A stretch of 64,000 nt of DNA from the NCBI GenBank assembly GCA_024291935.2, contig CM044306.1, forward strand, positions 19,539,001 to 19,603,000, written 5' to 3'. Shown piece after piece: positions 11,481 through 22,890 of the stretch (the stretch's first letter is position 1; each line of letters opens with the position of its first letter). This DNA is from Okapia johnstoni (taxonomy: Eukaryota; Chordata; Mammalia; Artiodactyla; Giraffidae). The position numbers were made by a program, and so were the translations under genes. The notes under the pieces were generated by a model, which was not told where the DNA came from, did no database searches, and saw nothing but the letters and a program-made list of their open reading frames with translations.

Positions 11481-12589
11481 TCTCCTCTTGATGGTTAGTC
11501 ATAGATGCGGAAGCCTCCAGGGGTAGGTGAGGTGGAGCTGCACCTGGGAAATCCACCCTGGGAGACTCCTGGGAGCTGACCCCAATGGCCAGCAGCTGCT
11601 TCTCCATACTTTTCCTACTCTGCCTGATGCTTTTAGACTGAGCCCAAAATGGTCGGATTTATTTACTTTGGAATTTACTATCCATTTGGAAGTATGAAGT
11701 TCATAACCATTCCTGTATTTCAGGCGCTAAGTTCTCCAGCCAAACCTTCCAGAACTCTGAGTCTGAGTCTGGTAGGCGGGTCCCTGTGGTCTGGGCCAAC
11801 ATTCTATTGCTGTCATTCAAAAACAGACCTCCCCTTTGGGAGGGCTTGCACAGGGTTTGTGGCTCCAGGCAGGCTCAGGGCAGGCTGTCACTTTGAGCTG
11901 TGATCCTGAATCACTGAATAGCTTAAATCCTTCCGTTGTACTGTCATCCCTCTTGAAGATGTGTAACCTGAGCCCTGCTGGAAACACTAACTTGGGATCT
12001 GAACAGGAGTTGGTTTACAAGCCTCTGGCCTTCTATTCATAGCTCCATGTGTGTCCCCTTCAGGTGGCTCTGTCAGAAGCATCCCAGGCATGGGGGAGGG
12101 AGTGGGTGGCTTCCTGAACCCTGGCTACTCTCGTAGTCATCAAATTGCTCTCTGAGCGGCTCTGAAGGCTGTGGTGATTAATGACACCAGTTTCCAAAAT
12201 CTCTAGCATTTGCAGCCTGGTTTTTTAAAAGGAACTCTGGTGACTTTGTCAGCTGTCCTAGCGCTGTCCCCTCCCCCTCTCCACAACTGAACTACTTCTT
12301 CCCTTTCCTGAAAGAGGCTCTGAGATGGAAGGAACGGCGTTTGGGCTTTATGATGTTTCATGTTGTGGGACTTTTATTATTTTAAAAGAGTTCTTGTTTG
12401 CCTGGTTGGGGGCTTTCACTCAATGTTGATTTTGTTTTTTTTGGACAATGGTGGTCGTCCCCACCCTCTGTTCTTCTGGCTTTGGAAGTCAGTCTCCAGA
12501 GAATACAAGGTTATAGTTGTTTACAGGACAGAGGACATCAGCAGTGAGCTGATCCTTTTTTTTGGGCGCTGGGGGAAGTTGTTGTCTTA

Positions 12590-12905
12590 GTCCGTTTGGG
12601 CTGCTGTACAAAATTACAGCAGACTGGGTGACTTACAAAGAAATTTATTTCGCACACTTCTGGAAGCTGGAAGTCCAAGATCAGGGGGCCAGCGTGGTTG
12701 GGTTCTGGTGGAGGCCCTCTTCCAGGTTGCAGACTGCCCACCTCTTGTTGTGTCCTCACGTGCTGGAAGGGGCAGGGGAGTTCTTTGGGAGTCTCTTTCA
12801 TTAATAAAAGGGCACTCGTCCCACTCATGAGGGCTCTGCCCTCACAGCCTCACCTCCCAAGGGCCCCACCTCCAAACACCATCCTAGTGGGCATTAGGGT
12901 TTCAA
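12590..12905 (+). repeat. Ancient mammalian interspersed repeat
   Basis: It begins 'ttagtccgtttgggctgctg', continues 'ctggaagctggaagtccaag', and ends with 'cctcccaagggccccacctc'. This is a common old mammalian repeat whose family name I cannot assign safely. No coding content. Confidence 0.6.
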
Positions 12906-15900
12906 CATAGGCATTTGGGAAAGGAACAGAAGTATTCAGACTTGAGCTGTTGTCTTCCTCAGCATGCTCTCCAGATGAGGGGTGCTGATAAATGGGGTCT
13001 CGGGAAACTGGAAGCAAAAGCAATACGTGAATAAATAATGTTGGAACGTTTGATTGAGGACTCCACTTTGTTGGGACCTCCCCGCCACGAACATTTACAG
13101 GGAGAGCTCTCCCTGCATCAGCTCGCCCTCAAGCCCTTGGTTGAGAGTCTTTTGTGCATCCTTTCCCCAGCAGCCCTGGGAGATGGGTGTGAGGATGTGG
13201 GTTCAGTGATGCAGCAGACTCAACCTAGGAACTGGCAACTCTAGGACTTGAAGTTTGTCTGACTCCAGCCCTTGTGCTCTTCACCCCTGTGCAGATGGAA
13301 CCTAAGAGGTTCTATCTGGAGTGCGGAAACGTCTCTTCCTCTGGGCTATGGCTCTGTTGAGGGATATGAACCGTATGGCAGATGGATGTGTGTTGCAGCC
13401 TTGAGCTACCCCATTTGCTCGCCAGACCTAACCAGTTTGTATGTGCATTGCAGGCTCGGTTCACCACACTGATGAACACCCACTGTGCGTCAGGTTTGAT
13501 GTTATGTGCTGTTAAAACAAAGGGAAACCCATAGTCTGCCTTTGAGAATTTTATATTGCGATCATTTCATCTGCAACAATGCCCTTAGTTTCTCTCACTT
13601 TCTCACTTCCAGCCCTCAAGCCCCCAAGTTCTCCAGCCTCTTGCCACCCACCACAGTCATGAAAATGTGGGGCCATGAAATAGAAGTGTGATTCACTCAT
13701 TGAAACCTGTTGAGACCCATGCATTGCCTGACTTCTTCCCCTAACCCATCAGCATTTTGTTCAACAAAAATTTAACAAGGGAGAGATCAGCTTAAAATAC
13801 TGTTCTTTGGCATGCAGGCTCCCTGGAGCAGCCATCATCCCTCAGACCCCACAGCAGGAACTTTGACCTTGTTTCTTGGTGGTTGGGCAGCCTCTGACCA
13901 TAGCGTGTGGGATGTCTGAGCAGGAGGAATTTGGTTTGCTAGATCTAATACCTGATTCTTTTCCCCTGCTTGCCTGTGAAGCATGACCTCTGCCCTCTGC
14001 TCTCTGTTGAGGAGCTAAGGGCAAAATGGAGGGGAGGGCAGTAACTTAAACCCGCTTTCTTTCTTTTTTGTTGTTGTTGTTAAAGACAGGAAGGGTTTGT
14101 GAGAGGTGTCAGTTGTTGGTACGAGTAGCTCAGTCAGCAGGTGTTGCTGATGACCCTGACTTTCAGCAAAGGTTTTTGGAGTCTTTTCTGGGCCTGGGGC
14201 AGCCGTGGAAGCAGCCGCTGTCCAGGCAGGTACTCCTGGCCCCTGCGGAGACTTTCCCAAGACAGAGGACTCAGTGGGCCCTGCATTGTTGAGATCCTAG
14301 TTAGCACTATCTGAGGAAATGAACTGTAGTTGCATGAACAGCTCAGAGGAATCGTGAGGCTTGTGGGTCGGCCGGTATCCTACACCCATTCTGACTGGCT
14401 TCTATGTGACTCATACTCCATCCTGGGACCACAGCAGGTATAGGCTGGGGTGAGGGAGGAAGCTGAGGAAGCTTGCCCGGCTCTCTTCTTTGCATTCCGC
14501 CTGGCCCTGGCAGGTGAAGAGCCGGGGACGGTGGTGAGGGTGGGGAGCCACCACACAGCCTTGGTCCCATCCCCCCTCCCCTGTAGCTGGATGCATAAGG
14601 GTTTGTGCCACCAAAAAAGCGTCAGACTTCCAGTTTGGCTTTGGCTTGAGGCTTCTTAGGGACCTGCCCTACGTGGGGCCAGAGATTCTGACATAGCCTT
14701 GAGGACTGAGGTACCCCATGCTGGAGGCCAGGCCGTCTTAGGGAGAGAGTCTCTTAGGAGTGGCAGTGGTAGGTCCGTGCACCCCCGGGGCCTCTTCAAA
14801 TCAGTAGGCAGGACAAGCCTCATCTCGTGCAGCTGCAGGCAGACCCCTGTCTGTCTGGCCTTCCTCACCACCCCGCCACCCAAGTGACCAGCAGAGAACC
14901 CTAGCTCTGCCCCTGGGTCCCGGGGCCCTTGGATGGATGGTATGGGCAGGCACACCAGCTGGGCCGTGTCAGCAGATCCTGGTAGATAAGCCCCCCCCCG
15001 CAGCAGCCTTTTCCCCATGGCACAGGAAGAGAGGGGCTGGAGGTTTCCATCCAGCGCTGACTCTGCTTGTCCGCCTCTCCAGGGAGCCCATCTGTGGTCG
15101 AGGGCTGAGAAAGCAGCTTGGAAATCAGGGAAGGATTTCTTGGGGCTCTTGCTGGGGCCAGGTGCAGGGTGGCCAGGGCTCTAACCTCAGGGGTGGCTTC
15201 ACCCAGCTCCTCCTGGCATCTGTGCTGTGACACTGCCGGCTTCCCCCACCAGGGATAGGGCTGCAGGAGTGGCTGCGCTCTGTCCGGGCTGCTCCTTGGC
15301 ACGGCTCCAGACACAGGGGAAGGCCCACACAGTCACGTGTAACCAGGGTGTGAGCCTCTTGGTGTCCCTACAAGCGGGTCCCTTCTGCAGGTGTTGGTGG
15401 AGCTGGTGGATCCCGTGCTCACAGCCTCACTGCGGTGCAGGGGTGTAGGCCCCCAACCCCGTGGAGTCTCCCTGTTGGAAAAGAAGAGGGGAAACTGCTC
15501 CAGGTTGAGGGAGTTGGGCGGGCTGGGGCAGATTCCAGGGCCTGTCCCAGCAGTAGGGGCCTCCCCTCTCACTCCCTCTGAGTCCTCCTCTGGGATGATT
15601 CCTATCCCTGGACAAGGAGTCACGTGCTGTGACTGTAAAGGCAGCGCCCCCTCCCTCTCCTCCTGCTTCCATCTCCCCCAAGCCCCCTCCTTCCTTGTGG
15701 GATAAGACCGCAGCCCTGGCCCGACTCACCATCACATTCTCCCCAGATCTCAACCTGCGTGCGCTGTTGCTTCTGGCTTCCAGGGCCTAGCTTCCTCTGT
15801 AACACACCGAGACTCAGGCCGTCGGTGTGGTGATCCACAAAGTTCCAAGTGGTCACGCAGGGAGGACATGCCTCTCTTTGAGTCCACCCCTAAAACCCTT

Positions 15901-16324
15901 TTCCCTCTGCAGATCCACTCTGGACTGCTTGGGGAGTGCAGAGAGTCACACCGCTGTAACCTCTTTATCCACACTGAAAAGACATCAGCGTCTTCTTTTT
16001 CTTTTACTGTCTTGAAGCTTTAAACAACCTTAAAATTGTTTAACCCACAATTAAGTACAAACCATAAGTATATTCTTAATATGCATGCAGCAGGCACATT
16101 TGTTTATGTTGAATCCTGCTATCTCGCCCCTTGTTTGTTTGGGTGTCTTTGCTCTCTTTTGGTCCCCTTCTAATTCAGACAACATTTTTTTGATTGTCTT
16201 TACTCTGCATTTTGTAATACTAAAATATAGAATATTTTATCTATAGGGGAGTTAGATTGGTCTCATATTTCTAAACTTTTAAGTTTTCATTGCTGTATGC
16301 AAAATTCTGTACCAGCAGCATTTT

Positions 16325-16850
16325 CAATCTTTTCATTGACATGTAACTTATATACAGTGAAACTTACAAGTCTTAAGTGCATTTTTGCATGTGTAGACAT
16401 CCATGTGGGTGCGCCCGGTGGCTCAGTGGTAAAGAATCCACCTGCCAATACAGGAGATGCAGGTTTGATCCCTGGGTTGGGGAAGATCCCCTGGAGAAGG
16501 AAATGGCAACCCACTCCAGCACTCTTGCCTGGAGAATCCCATGGCCAGAGGAGAGCCTGACAGGCTGCCATCCTGCTGCAGCTACTGTTTAGTTGCTAAG
16601 TTGCATCTGACTCTCTGTGACCTTGTGGGTTGTGGGCTGCAGCCTAAGCCCTTGCCCATGGACTGTAGCCTACAGCCCCTGGGGATGCAGAAGAGTTGAA
16701 CACGATTTAGCAACTGAACAAGAGACATTCATGTGTCTACCTCCCAAATCAAGATACAGAACTTTTCCATCCAACAGCATGTTTTTTTTTACTTTGATAC
16801 AGAACTCCTTTTTCCACAGTTAAAAGCCATGTTTTGGTGGCCCCATTACT
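16325..16850 (+). repeat. Old LINE-like sequence split by a SINE
   Basis: The flanks ('acttatatacagtgaaactt' and 'ccaaatcaagatacagaact') read as one old element divided by the Bov-tA copy at 16408-16722. Confidence 0.45.
16408..16722 (+). mobile_element. Bov-tA SINE with target-site duplication
   Basis: The tRNA-like head 'ggtggctcagtggtaaagaa' is followed by the B-box region and the BovB-derived body 'ggaaatggcaacccactcca'. The flanks agacatccatgtg (16395-16407) and agacattcatgtg (16723-16735) differ at one base and mark the insertion duplication. Confidence 0.88.
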
Positions 16851-16904
16851 CTTGGTGGATGGAACGACATTATTAATATTCTTGGGCTTTCTGTCTCTGA
16901 TGGG

Positions 16905-17030
16905 GGCGCCTTGCTGGAGTTATAATCCTGGACTCGGGCTCTGCCACCACCCAGCTGTGACCCTGGGCAGGTCACTTCGCCTCCCCTTCATCTCCTCTGT
17001 AATTGTGAAGAGAAGATTTGAGCTTTGACA
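16905..17030 (+). repeat. MIR-like ancient SINE
   Basis: 'ctggactcgggctctgccac' followed by 'ccagctgtgaccctgggcag' matches the MIR core. Confidence 0.7.
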
Positions 17031-17509
17031 ACCAACGAGTCAAAGCTAGTTAGTTAGGCTCTTAGTAGTGTAACACCCTTGCTGTTCACGAGTCCCTCAC
17101 CTTCAGGAGAATACTGTGCCTTGCACTCCGTGTGTTGTTTCATTTAACAACGCTGTGATTGGTGTTAAGTAATACCATTTACTAGATAAGGGACTGAAGC
17201 TGACAGCGGTCACTCTGACTTGGTCAAGGTCACTCAGGCTTTAACCGAGCCCAGTTCAGCCTCCCAAGTCCTGACTGCTAATAGTGCTAGGAAAGGGCAT
17301 GGTACCTCCTGTGGCTCTTGGCTCTGTCTCTCTGGATCTGCCACCAGCTGGAGGCCTGGGTAGTCCTGCTGTGAGTCTGCCCTCTGGTCCTGGGTGCCAG
17401 TCGTGATGGTTCTGGTTTTCCCCTGTGCTTTTAAGTCTAGGGGTGAATCAACTCCCCTGCTGATCTGAGCTTTTTAATGTCTTCCACCTTAGATTTATGA
17501 AGAACTTTG

Positions 17510-17741
17510 TGTTTATTTTATTTTTGGCTGTGCTGGGTCTTCGTCGCTGCTGCTTTCTCTAGTCGTGCGCAGGCTTCTCATTGCAGCAGCTTCTCTTTTT
17601 GTGGCACATGGGCTCAGTAGTTGTGGTGCACGGGCTTAGTTGTTCTAAGGTTTGTGGGGTCTTCCCGGACCAGGGATCAAACCCGTGTCCCCCTCATTGG
17701 CAGGCTGATTCTTAACCACTGGATCACCAGGGAAGTCCCCC
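17510..17741 (-). mobile_element. tRNA-derived SINE (ART2/CHR type), reverse
   Basis: 'ttttggctgtgctgggtctt' at the left and 'ccactggatcaccagggaag' at the right are the reversed tail-proximal body and head. Confidence 0.85.
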
Positions 17742-18391
17742 CACCTTAGCTTTTTGAACCTAATTACCTTTCCTACATTCCCTGATTTGCTCATTCTCTT
17801 TAAGCTAACAGGTTGCTTCTGCTGTCCTCTTGCCCAATTCTCTCCGTGTTAAATATTCAGGAATGCTTTTATCCAGAGTAAAGTATAGCTGAAGAGTCAC
17901 TGGCCAGCACCCCCCAACCCCCAAGGCTAACCTTGAGTAAGCAAGTCTAGAGTCTCAGCCCAGCCTCTGGCTAAAACGAAATCTAGTTTCCCTAATCTGC
18001 TCACTGTCCATGCTGTGCTGGGACTCTCAGCTAGAGGAAGTCTCCGAAGCAAACAGGAAGTGCGAGAGACACCCACCAGCTGGAATTGCTCACTCTTTAC
18101 CAGGAAGGACAGAGTATATGAAGTGGGTGACTTCATGGATTAGAGAAGGGAAAGGTGAACTTTCCGAGCGTGGAGGCTGGGCGGAGAGGTGACATTCCAG
18201 CAGCATCTGGTGTCTCGGAGAAGGCTTCAGGTGTTGGGTAAAGCCAAGAGCCAGTCCCCGCCCCCAGCTTGCTCCACCTGTACTGTCCACAGTACCCATC
18301 TGGGGGTGCCTTTCTGTCTCTCATTTTCCTCCCTCCTTCTTGTGTCAACTGCAACTCTTGGGCGTAAATCAGCCACCTAGAATCACTTAGG

Positions 18392-18526
18392 GAACTTATT
18401 TTATTATTTTGGTTCTTTGGCCATGCTTCACAGCTTGTGGGATCTTAGTTCGCTGACCATTGATTGAACCTGGGCTCTTGGCAGTGAAAGCACTGAGTCC
18501 TAACCACTGGAATGCCAGGGAATTAC
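18392..18526 (-). mobile_element. tRNA-derived SINE (ART2/CHR type), reverse
   Basis: 'gtgggatcttagttcgctga' and 'ctaaccactggaatgccagg' identify a reversed copy, immediately followed by another of the same class. Confidence 0.8.
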
Positions 18527-18559
18527 TGGGAAACTTATTTTATTTTTTGTTGTTATGTT

Positions 18560-18785
18560 TTTTGTTTTTTTAATTAATTAATTTTTTTGGCTGCTCCAGG
18601 TCTCAGTTGCATCATGCTGGAACTTTCATGGTGGTACACAGGCTCTGGAATGTATGGACTTCAGTACCTGCAGATTGCGGGCTTAATTGCCCCATGACAT
18701 GTGGGGTTCCTTGATCAGGGATGGAACCCGAGTCTCCTGCATTGGAAAGCAGGTGCTTAACCACTGGATAACTCAGAAAGTCCCA
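18560..18785 (-). mobile_element. tRNA-derived SINE (ART2/CHR type), reverse
   Basis: An ATTA-rich tract, 'ttttttggctgctccaggtc', and a right end at 'ccactggataactcagaaag' mark a second, more diverged reversed copy next to the one at 18392. Confidence 0.78.
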
Positions 18786-18789
18786 AAGA

Positions 18790-18905
18790 GGACTTATTTT
18801 AAAAACACTGATTTCTAGATTCCACTCCTAGAGATTCTAGATTCAGTTGGTCAGGCCTATTGTTTAAACCTAGTGGGTGATTCTGATGAAGTTTGAGACC
18901 CACTG
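18790..18905 (+). mobile_element. MER5-like DNA-transposon fragment
   Basis: 'tagattccactcctagagat' and 'gtgggtgattctgatgaagt' with 'gagacccactgac' resemble an old MER5A-type copy that ends at the younger SINE to its right. Confidence 0.45.
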
Positions 18906-19105
18906 ACTTGGTGCCTTAGACAGTCGAGTGCCTGCAATGCAGGAGACCCGGGTTTGATTCCTGGGTCGGGAAGATCCCCTGGAGAAGGGAATGGCTACCC
19001 ACTCCAGTATTCTTGCCTGGAGAATTCCACAGACAGAGGAGCCTGGCGGGCTACAGTCTATGGCAGAGTCGGACACAACTGGGTGACTAAGCATGCATGC
19101 ACTGA
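18905..19105 (+). mobile_element. Bov-tA SINE
   Basis: 'cctgcaatgcaggagacccg', 'gggtttgattcctgggtcgg' and 'atggctacccactccagtat' are the tRNA-like and BovB-derived parts. The end carries 'gagtcggacacaactgggtg'. Confidence 0.9.
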
Positions 19106-19515
19106 GCAAGACCTAAGTGTCCAGAGGTCAAAATAGCAGCATCCTGCTCTTTTTTTCCTCTTTCTCTTACCCCCTTGGTCTCAGGCTGGGCTGGGCATGT
19201 GCCTGGTAGGCCTATTCACGGGCCAGAGTGTTGAGGAGCTCGGATCCCTTCTGCCCTTTCATGTGCCCCGTGGAGAAAGGTACCCTCACAGTCTCTCCCG
19301 ATTCCCTTGAAGATTGGGAATGGTGCTTGTTCTAGTGGCCTCTGAACGAACCAAGTCCTGATGTGGAGCATGGGGGTGGTGGGTGGCAGGGTCATGGTGA
19401 GAAAAGGCCCTCGCAGTGGGTCTGAAGCTCTACACATTTCAGCAGCTTCATGAAAATATCCAGGAGGAAATTCATTCCACTCATGTGTTTGTCCTGGTGC
19501 TGGAGAAACTGGTCT

Positions 19516-19675
<160 letters not shown>

Positions 19676-22600
19676 GTTTTGGCCTATTCTATACCTTATA
19701 AGAAACTTTGACCACAACTTCAGCTCTTCAAGAGAATTGGATGGATTTTGTTCTAAAAGAAGACTGACTTTTACTGTGTCATTTCGGGTTAGAATGCTAC
19801 CACTTGACTGCTCCTGTGGGTAATCTAGCTGCTGGTTCAGGAGGAAAGGTTCCCAGACAGAAGCCCAGCTCAGTGAATTCACCTTTACAACCTGCCAGGG
19901 AGTCTGTCTCTGATTTCCCAGTCTTGGGAGGAGAGGGCCTAGGGCTTCCTGGGGGCTCGGGAGTATGGCCTTTGCCTGTTTAGGCACCTCCATGTCTCCA
20001 TGTGCCCTTGGTGACAAAATCAACTTCCTCTGTGCCTTAGTGTCTGGGAAGGTTCAAGACCTTGGCTCATGTGATCACTGAGTGGGGCCAGGAAAACCAC
20101 GAGGCAACAGGCCATAAAAAAATGCTGTGTGTGCCTGCTCAGGTGTCTCTGCAAGGCAGGACCAGCATCCAGGAAGAACATGTCCCCAGCCAGTTTGTAC
20201 CAGGCAGAGCACCTGCAGCAAGTTATAAAATGCAGACGCCAGGCCCTTCTCCAGCCTGTACCGGAACCTCTGGGGGCTGACTGCACGAGTTGTTTTGTTG
20301 TGTAGACCGGGTTGAGAACCACTGCATAAAAATTATATGTCTCTTCTTCTGACTTGTTTAAAAAAATCAGAGTTGTCTGGGCAGGTTTGGAAACCCACTG
20401 GCTTGATAAGAGCAAGACTTAAGTGTTACCTCTAATTTTCTTGACTTGTGAGTGCTGGTTACCCCCCACCCCAGTAACCCTCAGCCCCAGCTGCTTTGGT
20501 TTTCTTGGAATTGTGTCTTCACCTCCTGTTCCCCTTTCCCCACTCATTCATACCTCCTTCTCCAGTGCCCCGGCCACACTCTGTTACCGGGCCAAGATTA
20601 CGCATCACGTGGATTCATGGTAATAACCAACCTGTAATTCCATTGTGGTTTCGCACTGTCGCTGTCGCCTGGCCCTGGGCAGCTCCTCCCACTGGTGGCA
20701 AGAGTACACAGGGACTTCAGGGTGACTGCGATTGGCAGCCAGAGCCAGCCCTTGCTGGGCCAGCAAACTGCTGCCGCAAAAGGAGAGTCTCATTCACCCA
20801 GCCGCTCAAAACCAAACACAGAGGGAGGGCGTTGCCTCCACAGTGCCCCCTACAGCAGGGACCGTGGCTGGCGTCCAGGTTCCGTCACCACATGCTGGGT
20901 GGCTCTGAGCAGGGCAGTTAACACCTGAGCAGCAGGCTATTTATCTGAAAAATAGGCGATGGTTTTAAAGCTTAAAGGAGATGACAGTTGTGCAGTTGTT
21001 CAGTAAATGTCAGCTGTCTCTGAAAACCATTTCATTTGGTAAGTGCTCTTTGAATTCCGTTTGTTCAGAACATTGAGAGGAAGGCGACAAAAAAGCCGAA
21101 AGCACAGACCTGGCCTCAAGGGCGCAGTGTAGGGTCTTGCCAATATCATTGACTGGGGTGAAAAGAGAAAGCATCTGAAACTAGAAAATATTTCAAAACT
21201 AGCATTTCTTGTCACTAAGTGAGGACTCCTCACCCTCCCCCATGCTTCCTTCCGTGTACTCTTGGGGAATAGGTGGCCCCCACTTCAAACCTCTTTTCCT
21301 TTAGTGCCATCCAGAAAGGAAACTCTTGTTCCTGGTTAGTGAGTCACTCTTCCTGAAGCTCACTTTTTAAGCGAGTTGCTGGGAGAACTTGGACGTGGAG
21401 AAATGATTCGAGGTTGCACAAAGCGAGCCCTTTGTGCCTGCTTCTCACATGAGCGCAGACCACTGCTTCTCACAAACACCGCCCTCTTCATTCACACCCC
21501 CTCCTTTGACTGGCGGGGAACGCGCTGCCCGTGCTCAGGGGCCAGTAGGGCTGTCTTGCTCTGAAACCCTTCCTGCACAGACTCTGTCCTGCAAAGGGCA
21601 GTCTCAGCCAAACCTTTTCTTCTCAGCTTAGGTTCAGGTGCCACACAGAGTCTTCAGGGTACAATACGTACTCACAGTGCTCGTTTATCAGACATTCAGT
21701 GTACATTCTGATACCCGTTCGTCTTCTAGAGGCTTCTGGAGATGGGCGCCTCACCCTTCTTTTCAGTACCAACCACCACTAACAGAGTGACTAAGATGTC
21801 AGTGTAGGAACACCAGCTCCGGGTTGGGGTTGGGGGATACGCGGGTCTTGGCACCCACGTTTGTCTCCGCCCATCCACACCTCCCCCCTTGCCCTCCTCC
21901 GCGTCGCCCTCTGCCTCTGCCAGTGGAGAATGGAACTGAGGTCTCCATTTGAAAGGGAAATTTGGCAGCCCTTCTGACTGCCAGCAGAGCTGGCTGGCTG
22001 TGGTGTGTGTTTGGTTTTGTGTGTGTTTGGTTTTTTAATGTGTGTGAGACTTCTGGGCCATCAGAAATGAGAGAGCTGGCGGGGGGTGAGGAGAGAGGCT
22101 CACGAGGAGGGAGTGAAATGAAGCTTTGATTCAAGCGCACAGTCCAGCCTCAGATTAAGAAAGTTGGTCAGTTCTTCTGCAGATGACAGGACAGAACGAC
22201 TCTTTTGATAACAACTTGCACCTGGCCAGGCCCTGGTCCCCAAATGCCCACGAGGTTGACCAAGCACCTTGTCTGAGAAGCTTTCCACCGGGACTCCCGA
22301 TTCCCTGGTTGGCCTCACCTCCCACTCTGGCTTTGCACAGAGGCGGGCTGTGATCTGAGCTACCAGGCCACAGGTCCATTGCTTGTTGAGCTAGATCCTA
22401 GAATCTTCTGAGCCAGTTTTTGGTACCCCATGTTGCCTGTTGACTTACCCGTCAATCACCAGGCTGGCAGATGCCCATTCCTTCCCTGTGGGTGTTAACT
22501 TGTATGTGAATGTATGTTTCTGGGGTTGGGAAGTCAGTGTGTTTGCTGAGAACTGTGAGTCTAGAGTTGGGAGACCACTTTTCTCTTTACCATCAGATGA

Positions 22601-22802
22601 TTGTAGGGCCAAGAGATGTGAGGTACAGCCTAGTAAGGGCTCATGTCCTAACTTCTGGAAGAGTGGGGCAGGATGTAGCGGGGGAGGGGAGGCAGTCAGC
22701 CAGGTTATCAAGGAGGGCGGAGGGAGTGACCTGTGGTTTAAGAAGGGCTCACTGGGCCACAGGCTTTGTACTAACCCAGTACTTCTGATCTCTCCCTTAT
22801 AG

Positions 22803-22890
22803 TTGGAGCCCCCCTCCCCACTAAGTGCCTCTTTGCATAGCACCGGCCCTTGCCCCCACGCTCACTGGTACCACTACAGCGGAACGGGCC
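22803..22890 (+). other. RAB5C: RAB5C exon 2 5' UTR (two possible acceptors)
   Basis: Both 'tcccttatag' (AG 22801-22802) and 'ctttgcatag' (AG 22839-22840) could be the acceptor. With the second, the frame of the RAB5C start is open back to the exon edge for 16 codons. With the first, an in-frame TAA at 22822-22824 closes it. This matters for whether an N-terminally extended isoform is possible from an alternative first exon. Confidence 0.6.

Noticed and set aside
10950..11526. Membrane-protein-like open frames in RAB5C intron 1
   Set aside because: They lie in an old L1/HAL1-like remnant and in T-rich sequence.
22825..22890. RAB5C starting at 22825
   Set aside because: That codon is GTG; the ATG at 22891 has a strong context and matches the known N-terminus.
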